In this document: positions 1-11,026 of the stretch, in pieces | How the letters are laid out: every line of letters starts with the position of its first letter | Position numbering within the stretch: the first letter of the stretch is position 1 | Source: Paralithodes platypus | Taxonomy: Eukaryota > Arthropoda > Malacostraca > Decapoda > Lithodidae | Length of the DNA stretch: 64,000 nt | Assembly: GCA_032716605.1 (NCBI GenBank) | Contig: CM064481.1 | Coordinates: 19,214,811 to 19,278,810 of the forward strand | Direction: 5' to 3' | Translations under genes and position numbers: made by a program | Notes under the pieces: generated by a model | Told to the model about the DNA's origin: nothing | The model's database searches: none | What the model saw: the letters and a program-made list of their open reading frames with translations, nothing else

Positions 1-1121
1 ATATGTAAATGATTTTCACCTTTCTTTATTTTTCGATATATTCTTTTCTTTTTTCCTATAAGATCTATTAGCTTATTAGTCATCCATTTTGGTTGGTTCT
101 GCGTCGATCTAAATCTTTTAGGGATATATTTATTTTGAGCATTGTGGAGTGAAGCAATAAACTGGTTATATGTAGGTGGCAAGTTTAACTCTGGCATATC
201 CTGACTTAATTGCTTAACAATAGGGTCCACCCTTAAGTCTCTTCTTAGCCCACCATAATCGGCTTTTCTGAAATCTGGGATAAGTGTCGTATTCTCTTTA
301 GCATTCCCTGTCCATTGTATATTAAAATAAATAGATTTATGATCGCTATTTCCTAGGTGGTCACCAATCTCTACATTAGTTATCATATGTTCATTGTTAC
401 TGAAAACTAAATCAAGAATATTAATACCTCTAGTCGGCGTATCTATGAATTGAAATAAAAAACTATCTTGTACTACCTCAATAAACTCTACTGAATCGGA
501 GTCGCCTATTTGGTGCTGCCAATCAATGTTCGGAAAATTAAAATCCCCCATAATGCACACATTGCTAAACCTTGATGCTATTTTAATTTCCTCCCATAAC
601 GATTTTCCGCCATTTCTACTCATATTAGGCGGTCTATATATAACTCCAATAACTATGGTCTCACTACCTTCGTTAACCTCTACCCAAACACTTTCATTAT
701 CATTATTTAGTCTAATACCTGATTTAATACAGCTTTTTAATGTACTCCTGACAAACACTGCTATACCCCCGACCCTCCTACTTATTCGGTCATATTTAAA
801 CAAACTATATCCTGGAATATCAAATTCTGCTAAAAAATGCCTAGATTCTGTATTAATCCACGTTTCAGTTAGCGCTATTATGTCTATATTTTCTGTGCTA
901 ACGAGTGCTCTAAGTTCGTTCATTTTGTTACATAAACTCCTACAATTTGTATAATATACCCTCAACCTATTACTTTTATTTGCAACTAATTTTCTATTGT
1001 GTTTAGCTAACTTATTATTTCCTGTTGAACTACTAGCTCTAGACGGAAATTCTACTCTATCAGTATTGTCATCTTTACTATCAGTTACATGTGTAGTGTT
1101 ATCGATACTACTATTACACAT
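1..1121 (-). CDS. LINE ORF2 protein, N-terminal endonuclease (partial, runs off window)
   Basis: The frame is open from the ORF1 stop (1232) to base 1; the first ATG is at 1121. The translation carries endonuclease/exonuclease/phosphatase landmarks in order: a YTNCRSLCNK start with Asn, an ALTETW block with the metal-binding Glu, VIYRPPN, MGDFNFPNIDW with the catalytic Asp-x-Asn, and GNSDHKSI with the Ser-Asp-His triad near the C-terminal end of the domain. In this family the enzyme nicks target DNA to prime reverse transcription. About 110 bases of weakly conserved open frame precede the first ATG, so the true start, or its coupling to ORF1, is uncertain. All endonuclease motifs look intact. 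Confidence 0.85.
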   Translation of the reverse strand, partial: MCNSSIDNTTHVTDSKDDNTDRVEFPSRASSSTGNNKLAKHNRKLVANKSNRLRVYYTNCRSLCNKMNELRALVSTENIDIIALTETWINTESRHFLAEFDIPGYSLFKYDRISRRVGGIAVFVRSTLKSCIKSGIRLNNDNESVWVEVNEGSETIVIGVIYRPPNMSRNGGKSLWEEIKIASRFSNVCIMGDFNFPNIDWQHQIGDSDSVEFIEVVQDSFLFQFIDTPTRGINILDLVFSNNEHMITNVEIGDHLGNSDHKSIYFNIQWTGNAKENTTLIPDFRKADYGGLRRDLRVDPIVKQLSQDMPELNLPPTYNQFIASLHNAQNKYIPKRFRSTQNQPKWMTNKLIDLIGKKKRIYRKIKKGENHLH

Positions 1122-1231
1122 CACTATATCCGCACTATCTTGACTGATTATTTCTATTTTACTCACTGGTTTGTCACATGAAGTACCTGCTCCATATGGA
1201 GACAGTATTTTACTTACACACCCAGGTTTTT

Positions 1232-2122
1232 TTAACGAAACCCCGCAACAATCTTGTCGAGTGAGCTGGCCAAGGTCGAAACTCCTAGTCGAGAGAGATG
1301 TACTCCATCCTGGGCATACAGTTCATCCTTACCATAAAAGAGGGACCAGTTATCCAGGAATGGAATAGTATTTGCCTTACAATACTTCTCCAGCCGGCTA
1401 TTTACACCAATAGCCCTGGAGGACCATTCCTTCCTTACCCCTCTTCTAGGCAGGATACTGTTTACCACAGGAACTCCACCTTTTTCCTTGATCCTCTCCA
1501 ACATTTCCTGATACTTGGAGAGCAACTCCTCAGTCCTGCATCTCCATATGTCGTTGCTCCCTGCATTGAGGAAGATGATGGGGTCCTCCCCACTCACTTC
1601 CATGACAGCATCTATCTTCTCAGCCACCCTCCCGACTCCGGCACCAGGCACGTAGACAACTTTACCAACCTGAGTGTTTGTTGCCCTGCCAAGGTATCTA
1701 ACCAATGAATCACCGACAATGAAAACAGACCTAGCTTTTTCCTTTTGTCGGCGTGTAGCAGTAGTTGTTGCAGCAACAGCAGCAGACTCCCCCCCCTCCC
1801 CTCTCACTGCCTCGATGATCGCCACTTCATCGCCATCACTCTCATCAGCCAAGGTGCTGAAGTTGTTGTGGGTCTTGACTGGCTGCCTTTTCAGCTTGCA
1901 GGCCGTTGCACTAGTTGACACCACTTTCCAAGGGGCTTCACGATCCCTGGGAACACTTCCGGTAGCCTCACACTTCTTCTCCGCCATAGCTAGTCTCAAG
2001 GCCAAATTTTCATCTTTGAGACACTGAATCTCCTGCTCCACACTCTCCAGTCTTTCTTGCAAAGCAAGACAAAGCTGGAGAGTATGGGAGGAGACACCAG
2101 ACTCATCAACAACAGCCATCAC
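1232..2122 (-). CDS. LINE ORF1 protein with coiled coil and SGNH esterase domain
   Basis: A 296-residue intact protein. Residues 15-50 are Leu/Glu-rich with heptad spacing and probably form a coiled coil. Residues 50-130 are a linker rich in Lys, Ala and Thr. Residues 130-296 are an SGNH/GDSL hydrolase fold: VGDSLVRY is block I with the nucleophile Ser, PGAGVG supplies the block II Gly, NAGSNDIW is block III with Asn, and AQDGVHLS near the C-terminus holds the Asp-x-x-His pair. CR1-group LINE ORF1 proteins are known to carry such an esterase, thought to help the ribonucleoprotein meet membranes. All four catalytic blocks are present. ORF2 follows in the -1 frame, overlapping the TAA stop. Confidence 0.88.
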   Translation of the reverse strand: MMAVVDESGVSSHTLQLCLALQERLESVEQEIQCLKDENLALRLAMAEKKCEATGSVPRDREAPWKVVSTSATACKLKRQPVKTHNNFSTLADESDGDEVAIIEAVRGEGGESAAVAATTTATRRQKEKARSVFIVGDSLVRYLGRATNTQVGKVVYVPGAGVGRVAEKIDAVMEVSGEDPIIFLNAGSNDIWRCRTEELLSKYQEMLERIKEKGGVPVVNSILPRRGVRKEWSSRAIGVNSRLEKYCKANTIPFLDNWSLFYGKDELYAQDGVHLSRLGVSTLASSLDKIVAGFR

Positions 2123-2398
2123 TATGAAAGTTCACTAGGACCTCACTAAGGGTAAACCGGTACACTAGCGGTCACTGGGGACGTCCACACTAGTCACGGG
2201 TCAGAGGGCAACTTTAAAGCCTTTGTTACCATCAGGGGTATTTAGAAACCTTTAGTTTAGTTACTTTAACCTCTGCAGTTATCTTTGAGTTAGCTGTGGG
2301 CAGGAAACTAATTTTGGAGAGGTAATTATAAGAGTGAGAGAACTCTATTTCTTATTGCTAATCTGGCAACCTCTGCGTCATATGGTCGTGAGAGGGTA

Positions 2399-2549
2399 AA
2401 TATAACGAGTAGGCCTACCTGGTGTACCATAGCCGGTACAGTGTACCCCTATGTCAATATTGTGACCTCCATATCGGTCAGACCTCATATGTCAAGCTAA
2501 TGATATTGTGGCTCCAAACCCTATCCAGAACCCTCAACACAATCCACTA
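2399..2549 (-). repeat. Single satellite monomer in inverted orientation
   Basis: The reverse complement of this stretch matches the 147-bp satellite unit that forms the array starting at 4057, including the blocks gaggtctgaccggtatggag (sense) and GTACACTGTACC. It is interrupted only by a few extra bases near 2414. It abuts the TTAA at 2550-2553 that borders the foldback element, so the foldback element has satellite sequence in opposite orientations on its two sides. Confidence 0.85.
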
Positions 2550-2553
2550 TTAA

Positions 2554-2998
2554 CCCGGGAACTACCGGGTGACTCTAAGGGGAGACTCCAGGAATATTCC
2601 TGAATTATATTGAAATTTCCGTGTTTTTTTTTGTTTTTTTTTAAGCTTCCTATAATACTGTACTATCATGGGAACCATAAAATTTCCACATCTGACATCC
2701 TATACTCCCACTAGAGCTCCCCCCCCCACCCCCACCCCTCCCTCCCCCTACGCGGTAATGTTCAGCCAGCCGCCTGGTCTCTCAGTATATCTGTACTAAG
2801 ATTATAATCATGGGAAGTATCAAATGTCCACATCTGACATTCTATACTTCCTTAGAGCCCTCACCCCCCACCCCTCCCTCCCCCTACGAGGCAATGTTCA
2901 GCGAGACGTCTGGTCTCTCAGTACATCTGTACTAAGATTATAATCCTGGGAAGTATCAAATGTCCACATCTGACATACTATACTCACTTTGGTGCCTC
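2554..2998 (+). repeat. Left arm of the foldback element
   Basis: This arm is the inverted partner of 3712-4056. It contains an internal duplication: the unit beginning with a C-rich tract, then GTTCAGC, GTCTCTCAGTA and AAGATTATAATC, occurs twice (about 2695-2835 and 2850-2985), while the right arm has one copy. Confidence 0.75.
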
Positions 2999-3092
2999 GC
3001 CACACACACCACCCGCTACAGCCAGTAGGCTACACCCTCAGACAGCAAGTAGAGTATACGCACACATCTCGTTCTCTCGACTCGCTATCACC

Positions 3093-3710
3093 ATGGTTCT
3101 CCCTACGAAGAAGCGCAAGCAAATGATAGCACTAAATAAGCGTAGGATAGCTAAGGCAAAGAGAGTTGAAAATCAACAACAACCAGGAACTTCCAGCACC
3201 TCTTCCACTACTCCACAAGAACCACAACCAGGAACTTCCGGCACCTCTTCCACTACTCCACAAGAACCACAACCAGGAACTTCCGGCACCTCTTCCACTA
3301 CTCCACAAGAACAACAACCAGGAACTTCCGGCACCTCTTCCACTACTCCACAAGAACAACAACCAGGAACTTCCGGCACCTCTTCCACTATACTCCACAA
3401 GAACCACAACCAGGAACTTCCGGCACCTCTTCCACTACTCCACAAGAACAACAACCAGGAACTTCCGGCACCTCTTCCACTACTCCACAAGAACAACAAC
3501 CAGGAACTTCCGGCACCTCTTCCACTACTCCAAGAACCACAACCAGGAACTTCCGGCACCTCTTCCACTACTCCACAAGAACAACAACCAGGAACTTCCG
3601 GCACCTCTCCCGCCTTAGTAAAACGGGAGCTTAGACAAAATATCGATCCAAGCCTTGACCAGATCTTAGACAGTTATATACTAATGAGTAGGAAAAAAAT
3701 TGAAACTTGA
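3093..3710 (+). CDS. Unidentified protein with basic N-terminus and 15-residue tandem repeats
   Basis: A 205-residue ORF in the centre of the foldback element. The start sits in a good context (CACCATGG). Residues 1-28 are strongly basic (KKRKQ, KRRIAKAKR), resembling a nuclear-localisation or nucleic-acid-binding segment. About ten 15-residue repeats of the type PGTSGTSSTTPQEPQ follow. Four central units are read in another frame because a +2 indel near 3390 is compensated by a -2 indel near 3532. The last 35 residues (ALVKRELRQNIDPSLDQ and on) are non-repetitive and look like genuine protein. I do not recognise the family, and no transposase motif is visible. It may be a coding ORF of the element or an open frame kept by the repeat length, which is divisible by three. 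Confidence 0.4.
   Translation: MVLPTKKRKQMIALNKRRIAKAKRVENQQQPGTSSTSSTTPQEPQPGTSGTSSTTPQEPQPGTSGTSSTTPQEQQPGTSGTSSTTPQEQQPGTSGTSSTILHKNHNQELPAPLPLLHKNNNQELPAPLPLLHKNNNQELPAPLPLLQEPQPGTSGTSSTTPQEQQPGTSGTSPALVKRELRQNIDPSLDQILDSYILMSRKKIET
3182..3608 (+). repeat. 45-bp minisatellite, about ten units
   Basis: Direct repeats of a 45-base unit beginning CCAGGAACTTCCGGCACC. Variants differ mainly by GAACCACAA versus GAACAACAA. One unit carries two extra bases (about 3390) and another lacks two (about 3532). Confidence 0.9.
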
Positions 3711-3711
3711 A

Positions 3712-4056
3712 ACTTGAAACAGGGTGGGGGGGAGGACTCTAAGGGAGTATAGGATGTCAGATGTGGACATTTGATACTGCCCATGATTATAATCTTAGTA
3801 CAGATCTGATGTACTGAGAGACCAGGCGGCTGGCTGAACATTGCCGCGTAGGGGGAGGGAGGGGTGGGGGTGGGGGGGTAGGGCTCTAGTGGGAGTATAG
3901 GATGTCAGATGTGGAAATTTTATGGTTCCCATGATAGTACAGTATTATAGGAAGCTTTAAAAAAAACAAAAAAAAAAACAGAAATTTCAATATAATTCAG
4001 GAATATTCCTGGAGTCTCCCCTTAGAGTCACCTTGCAGTTCCCAGGTAAATAGTGG
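3712..4056 (-). repeat. Right arm of the foldback element
   Basis: It reads as the reverse complement of the left arm, for example TGGCTGAACATTGCCGCG against CGCGGTAATGTTCAGCCA, and GAATATTCCTGGAGTCTCC near the end. One copy of the internally duplicated left-arm unit is present. Confidence 0.75.
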
Positions 4057-7000
4057 ATTGTGTTGAGGGTTCTGGATAGGGTTTAGAGCCACAATATCAT
4101 TAGCTTGACATATGAGGTCTGACCGGTATGGAGGTCACAATATTGACATAGGGGTACACTGTACCGGCTATGGTACACCAGGTACTCGTTATATTAATAG
4201 TGGATTCTGTTGAGGGTTGTGGATAGGGACTGGAGCCAAAATATCATTAGCTTGCTATATGAGGTCTGACCGGTATGGAGGTCACAATATTGATTTAGGG
4301 GTACACTGTACCGGCTATGGTACACCAGGTACACGTTATAATAATAGTGGATTGTGTTGAGGGTTGTGGATAGGGACTGGAGCCACAATATCATTAGCTT
4401 GCTAAATGAGGTCTGACCGGTATGAAGGTCACAATATTGACATAGGGGTACACTGTACCGGCTATGGTACACCAGGTACTCGTTATATTAATAGTGGATT
4501 GTGTTGAGGGTTGTGGATAGGGACTGGAGCCACAATATCATTAGCTTGCTAAATGAGGTCTGGCCGGTATGGAGGTCACAATATTGATATAGGGGTACAC
4601 TGTACCGGGTATGGTACACCAGGTACTCGTTATATTAATAGTGTATTGTGTTGAGGGTTGTGGATAGGGACTGGAGACACAATATCATTAGCTTGCTAAA
4701 TGATGTCTGGCCGGTATGAAGGTCACAATATTGACATAGGGGTACACTGTACCGGCTATGGTACACCAGGTATTCGTTATATTAATAGTGGATTGTGTTG
4801 TGGATAGGGACTGGAGCCACAATATCTTTAGCTTGATGTATGAGGTCTGACCGGTATGGAGGTCACAATATTGACATAGGGGTACACTGTACCGGCTATG
4901 GTACACCAGGTACTCGTTATATTAATAGAGGATTGTGTTGAGGGTTGGGGATTGGGTCTGGAGCCACAATATCATTGGCTTGCTATTCCAGGTCTGACCG
5001 GTATGGGGGTCACAATATTGACATAGGGGTACACCATACCGGGTATGGTACACCAGGTACTCTTTATATAAATATTGGATTCTGGTGAGGGTTGGGGATA
5101 GGGTCTGGAGCCACAATATCATTAGCTTGATATATGAGGTCTGACCGGTATGGAGGTCACAATATTGACATAGAGGTACACTGTACCGGCTATGGTACAC
5201 CAGGTACTCGTTATATTAATAGTGGATTGTGTTGAGGGTTGTGGATAGGGTCGGGAGCCACAATATCAATACCCTGCTATTCGAGCTCTGACCAGTATGG
5301 AGGTCACAATATTGACATAGGGGTACACTGTACCGTCTATGGTACACCAGGTACTTGTCATATTAATAGTGGATTGTGTTGAGAGTTGGGGATAAGGTCT
5401 GGCGCCACAATATCATTAGCTTGCTATATGAGGTCTAACAGGTGTGGAGGTCACAATATTGACATAGGGGTACACTGTACCGGCTATGGTACACAAGGTA
5501 CTCGTTATATTAATAGTGGATTCTGTTGAGGGTTGAGGATAGGGACTGGAGCCACAATATCATTAGATGGCTATGTGAGGTTTGACCGGTATGGAGGTCA
5601 CAATATTGACATAGGGGTAGACTGTACCTGCTATAGTACACCAGGTACTCGTTATATTAATAGTGGATTATGTTGATGCTTGGGGATAGGGTATGGAGCC
5701 ACAGTATCATTAGCTTGCTATTCGAGGTCAGACCGGTATGGAGGTCACAATATTGACATAGGGGTACACTGTACCGGCTATGGTACACCAGGTACTCCTT
5801 ATGTTAATAGAGGATTGTGTTGAGGGTTAGAGATGGGGTCTGGAGCCACAATATAATTGGCTTGCTATTCGAGGTCTGACCGGTATGGAGGTCACAATGT
5901 TGAAATAGGGGTACACTGTACCGGCTATGGTACACCAGGTACTCGTTATATTAATAGTAGATTATGTTGAGGGTTGGGGATAGGGTCTGGAGCCACAATA
6001 TCATTAGCTTCCTATATGAGGTCTGACCGGTATGGAGGTCACAGTATTGACATAAGGGTACACTGTACCGGCTATGGTACACCAGGTACTCGTTATATTA
6101 ATAGTGAATTGTGTTGAGGGTTGTGGATAGGGTCTGGAGCCACAATATCATCAGCTTGCTATATGAGGTCTGACCGGTATGGAGGTCACAATATTGACAT
6201 AGGGGTACACTGTACCGGCTATGGTACACCAGGTACTAGTTATATTAATAGTGGATTCTGTTGAGGGTTGGGGATTGGGTCTGGAGCCACAATATCATTA
6301 TTTTGCTATATGAGGACTGACCGGTATGGAGGTCACAGTATTGACATAGGGGTACACTGTACCGGCTATGGTACACCAGGTACTCGTTATATTAATAGTG
6401 TATTGTGTAGAAGGTTGTGGATAGGGACTGGAGCCACAATATCTTTAGCTTGATATATGAGGTCTGACCGGTATGGAGGTCGCAATATTGACATAAGGGC
6501 ACACTGTACCGGATATGGTACACCAGGTATTCGTTATATTAATAGGGGATTGTGTTGAGGGTTGGGGATAGGGTCTGGAGCCACAATATCATTGGCTTTC
6601 TATTCGAGGTCTGACCAGTATGGAGGTCACAATATTGAAATAGGGGTACACTGTACCGGCTATGGTACACCAGGTACTCGTTATAATAATAGTGGATTGT
6701 GTTGAGGGTTGGGGATAGGGTCTGGAGCCACAATATCATTAGCTTGCTATATGAGGTCTGACCGGTATGAAGGTCGCAATATTGACATAGGGGTACACTG
6801 TACCGGGTATGGTATACCAGGTTCTCGTTATATAAATATTGAATTCTGTTGAGGGTTGGGGATAGGGTCTGGAGCCAGAATATCATTAGCTTGCTATTCG
6901 AGTTCTGACTAGTGTGGAGGTCACAATATTGAAATAGGGGTACACTGTACCGGCTATGGTACACGTTATATTTATAGTGGATTCTGTTGAGGGTTGGGGA

Positions 7001-10000
7001 TAGGTTCTGGAGCCACAATATAATTAGCTTGCTATATGAGGTCTGACCAGTATGGAGGTCACAATATTGACATAGGGGTACACTGTACCGGATATGGTAC
7101 ACCAGGTACTCGTTATATTAATATTGAATTCTGTTGAGGGTTGGGGATAGGGTCTGGAGCCACAATATCATTAGCTTGATATATGAGGTCTGACCGGTAT
7201 GGAGGTCACAATATTGACATAGGGGTACACTGTACCGGCTATGGTACACCAGGTACACGTTATATTAATAGTGGATTCTGTTGAGGGTTGGGGATAGGGT
7301 CTGGAGCCACAATATCATTAGCTTGCTATATGAGGTCTGACCGGTATGGAGGTCACAATATTGACATAGGGGTACACTGTACCGGCTATGGTACACCAGG
7401 TACTCGTTATATTAATAGTGGATTCTGTTGAGGGTTGGGGATAGGGTCTGGGGACACAATATCATTAGCTTGCTATATGAGGTCTGACCGGGATGGAAGT
7501 CACAATATTGACTTAGGGGTACACTGTACCGGGTATGGTACACCAGGTGCTCGTTATATTAATAGTGGATTCTGTTGAGGGTTGTGGATAGGGACGGGAG
7601 CCAAAATATCATTAGCTTGCTATATGAGGTCTGACCGGTATGGAGGTCACAATATTGACATAGGGGAACACTGTACCGGCTATGGTACACCAGGTACTCG
7701 ATATATTAATAGTGGATTCTGTTGAGGGTTGGAGATAGGGTCTGGAGCCACAATATCTTTAGCTTGCTATATGAGGTCTGACCGGTATGGAGGTCGCAAT
7801 ATTGACATAGGGGTACACTGTACCGGGTATGGTACACCAGGTTCTCGTTATATAAATATTGGATTCTGTTGAGGGTTGGGGATAGGGTCTGGAGCCATAA
7901 TATCATTAGCTTGCTATTCGAGTTCTGACCAGTGTGGAGGTCACAATATTGAAATAGGGGTACACTGTACCGCTATGGTACACCAGGTACACATTATATT
8001 TATAGTGGATTCTGTTGAGGGTTGGGGATAGGGTCTGGAGCCACAATATCATTAGCTTGCTATATGAGGTCTGACCAGTATGGAGGTCACAATATTGACA
8101 TAGGGGTACACTGTACCGGGTATGGTACACCAGGTACACGTTATATTAATAGTGGATTGTGTTGAGGGTTGTGGATAGGGTCTGGAGCCACAATATCATC
8201 AGCTTGCTATATGAGGTCTGACCGGGATGGAAGTCACAATATTGACATAGGGGTACACTGTACCGGGTATGGTACACCAGGTGCTCGTTATATTAATATT
8301 GGATTCTGTTGAGGGTTGTGGATAGGGACGGGAGCCAAAATATCATTAGCTTGCTATATGAGGTCTGACTGGTATGGAGGTCACAATATTGACATAGGGG
8401 AACACTGTACCGGCTATGGTACACCAGGTACTCGATATATTAATAGTGGATTCTGTTGAGGGTTGGGGATAGGGTCTGGAGACACAATATCTTTAGCTTG
8501 CTATATGAGGTCTGACCGGTATGGAGGTCGCAATATTGACATAGGGGTACACTGTACCGGGTATGGTACACCAGGTTTTCGTTATATAAATATTGGATTC
8601 TGTTGAGGGTTGGGGATAGGGTCTGGAGCCATAATAAAATTTGCTTGCTATTCGAGTTCTGACCAGTGTGGAGGTCACAATATTGAAATAGGGGTACACT
8701 GTACCGCTATGGTACACCAGGTACACATTATATTTATAGTGGATTCGGTTGAGGGTTGGGGATAGGGTCTGGAGCCACAATATCATTCGCTTGCTATATG
8801 AGGTCTGACCAGTATAGAGGTCACAATATTGACATACTGGTACACTGTACCGGGTATGGTACAGCAGGTACTCGTTATATTAATAATGAATTCTGTTGAG
8901 GGTTGGGGATAGGGTCTGGAGCCACAATATCATTAGCTTGATATATGAGGTCTGACCGGTATGGAGGTCACAATATTGACATAGGGGTACACTGTACCGG
9001 CTATGGTACACCAGGTACACGTTATATTAATAGTGGATTGTGTTGAGGGTTGTGGATAGGGTCTGGAGCCACAATATCATCAGCTTGCTAAATGAGGTCT
9101 GACCGGTATGGAGGTCACAATATTGACTTAGGGGTACACTGTACCGGCTATGGTACACCAGGTACACATTATATTAATAGTGGATTCTGTTGAGGGTTGG
9201 GGATAGGGTCTGGAGCCACAATATCATTAGCTTGCTATATGAGGTCTGACCGGTATGGAGGTCACAATATTGACATAGGGGTACACTGTACCGGCTATGG
9301 TACACCAGGTACTCGTTATATTAATAGTGGATTCTGTTGAGGGTTGGGGATAGGGTCTGGGGACACAATATCATTAGCTTGCTATATGAGGTCTGACCGG
9401 GATGGAAGTCACAATATTGACTTAGGGGTACACTGTACCGGGTATGGTACACCAGGTGCTCGTTATATTAATAGAGGATTCTGTTGAGGGTTGTGGATAG
9501 GGACGGGAGCCAAAATATCATTACCTTGCTATATGAGGTCTGACCGGTATGGAGGTCACAATATTGACATAGGGGAACACTGTACCAGCTATGGTACACC
9601 AGGTACTCGATATATTAATAGTGGATTCTGTTGAGGGTTGTGGATAGGGACTGGAGCCACAATATCATTAGATGGCTATGTGAGGTTTGACCGGTATGGA
9701 GGTCACAATATTGACATAGGGGTACACTGTACCTGCTATAGTACACCAGGTACTCGTTATATTAATAGTGGATTGTGTTGATGCTTGGGGATAGGTTATG
9801 GAGCCACAGTATCATTAGCTTGCTATTTGAGGTCAGACTGGTATGGAGGTCACAATATTGACATAGTGGTACATTGTACCGGCTATGGTACACCAGGTAC
9901 TCGTTATGTTAATAGAGGATTGTATTGAGGGTTAGAGATGGGGTCTGGAGCCACAATATAATTGGCTTGCTATTCGAGGTCTGACCGGTATGGAGGTCAC

Positions 10001-11026
10001 AATATTGAAATAGGGGTACACTGTACCGGCTATGGTACACCAGGTACTCGTTATATTAATAGTGGATTATGTTGAGGGTTGGGGATAGGGTCTGGAGCCA
10101 CAATATCATTAGCTTGCTATATGAGGTCTGACCGGTATGGAGGTCAAAGTATTGACATAAGGGTACACTGTACCGGCTACGGTGCACCAGGTACTCGTTA
10201 TATTAATAGTGAATTGTGTTGAGGGTTGTGGATAGGGTCTGGAGCCACAATATCATCAGCTTGCTATATGAGGTCTGACCGGTATGGAGGTCACAATATT
10301 GATATAGGGGTACACTGTACCGGCTATGGTACACCAGGTACTCATTATATTTATAGTGGATTGTGTTGAGGGTTGTGGATAGGGACTGGAGCCACAATAT
10401 CATTAGCTTGACATATGAGGTCTGACCGGTATGGAGGTCACAATATTGACATAGGGGTACACTGTACCGGCTATGGTACACCAGGTACTCGTTATATTAA
10501 TAGTGGATTCTGTTGAGGGTTGGGGATTGGGTCTGGAGCCACAATATCATTAGTTTGCTATATGAGGTCTGACCGGTATGGAGGTCACAGTATTGACATA
10601 GGGGTACACTGTACCGGCTATGGTACACCAGGTACTCGTTATATTAATAGTGGCTTGTGTTGAAGGTTGTGGATAGGGACTGGAGCCACAATATCTTTAG
10701 CTTGATATATAAGGTCTGACCGGTATGGAGGTCGCAATATTGACATAAGGGTACACTGTACCGGATATGGTACACCAGGTATTCGTTATATTAATAGGGG
10801 ATTGTGTTGAGGGTTGGGGATAGGGTCTGGAGCCAAAATATCATTGGCTTTCTATTCGAGGTCTGACCGGTATGGAGGTCACAATATTGAAATAGGGGTA
10901 CACTGTACCGGCTATGGTACACCAGGTACTCGTTATAATAAGAGTGGATTGTGTTGAGGGTTGGGGATAGGGTCTGGAGCCACAATATCATTAGCTTGCT
11001 ATATGAGGTCTGACCGGTATGGAGGT
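4057..11026 (+). repeat. 147-bp satellite array with higher-order structure
   Basis: About 47 direct monomers. The block GGGGTACACTGTACCGG recurs at 4151, 4298, 4445, 4592 and 4739, exactly 147 bases apart; a 7-base deletion shortens the next unit to 140. Each monomer has four GTAC tetramers within about 35 bases and the TTAA-containing segment TATATTAATAGTGG. Monomer variants recur at fixed distances: 735 bases (five monomers; the GACCAGTGTGGAGG / ACCGCTATGG variant at about 7929 and 8664), about 1.9 kb (13 monomers; GGGGACACAATATC at 7450 and 9359) and about 4.1-4.25 kb (28-29 monomers; TACCTGCTATAG at 5625 and 9730). The array ends at the assembly gap, so its true length is unknown. Open frames inside it arise because 147 is divisible by three. 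Confidence 0.95.

Larger units (their letters stand above)
1..2398 (-). mobile_element. CR1-like non-LTR retrotransposon, 5' part
   Basis: A minus-strand LINE runs off the left edge of the window. It has an ORF1 with an esterase domain followed by an ORF2 that opens with an AP-type endonuclease, which is the arrangement known for the CR1/L2 group. Both reading frames are open with no stop or frameshift in the part seen, so this copy looks younger than every other LINE here. The 276 bases before ORF1 (2123-2398) are non-coding 5' leader; the exact 5' end is uncertain and is placed where satellite sequence begins. The reverse transcriptase lies outside the window. Confidence 0.8.
2554..4056. 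mobile_element. TTAA-bounded foldback (long terminal inverted repeat) element
   Basis: A 1.5-kb element whose ends are complementary for several hundred bases. The left end reads CCCGGGAACTACCGGG after TTAA; the right end reads AGTTCCCAGG before TAAA, a one-base variant of TTAA. TTAA targets and CCC termini are characteristic of the piggyBac superfamily, so a non-autonomous piggyBac-like element is my inference; no transposase is visible. The arms include poly-A/poly-T and C-rich low-complexity tracts. The centre (about 3000-3710) holds an ORF with a 45-bp minisatellite. Confidence 0.7.

Noticed and set aside
3132..3618. Frames in the minisatellite on both strands (Gly/Ser/Trp-rich or Leu/Pro-rich)
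   Set aside because: The 45-bp unit is divisible by three, so all frames tend to stay open. Only the frame with non-repetitive ends was kept, and only at low confidence.
4057..11026. CRISPR array
   Set aside because: The units are contiguous 147-bp tandem repeats without distinct spacers and the genome is eukaryotic.
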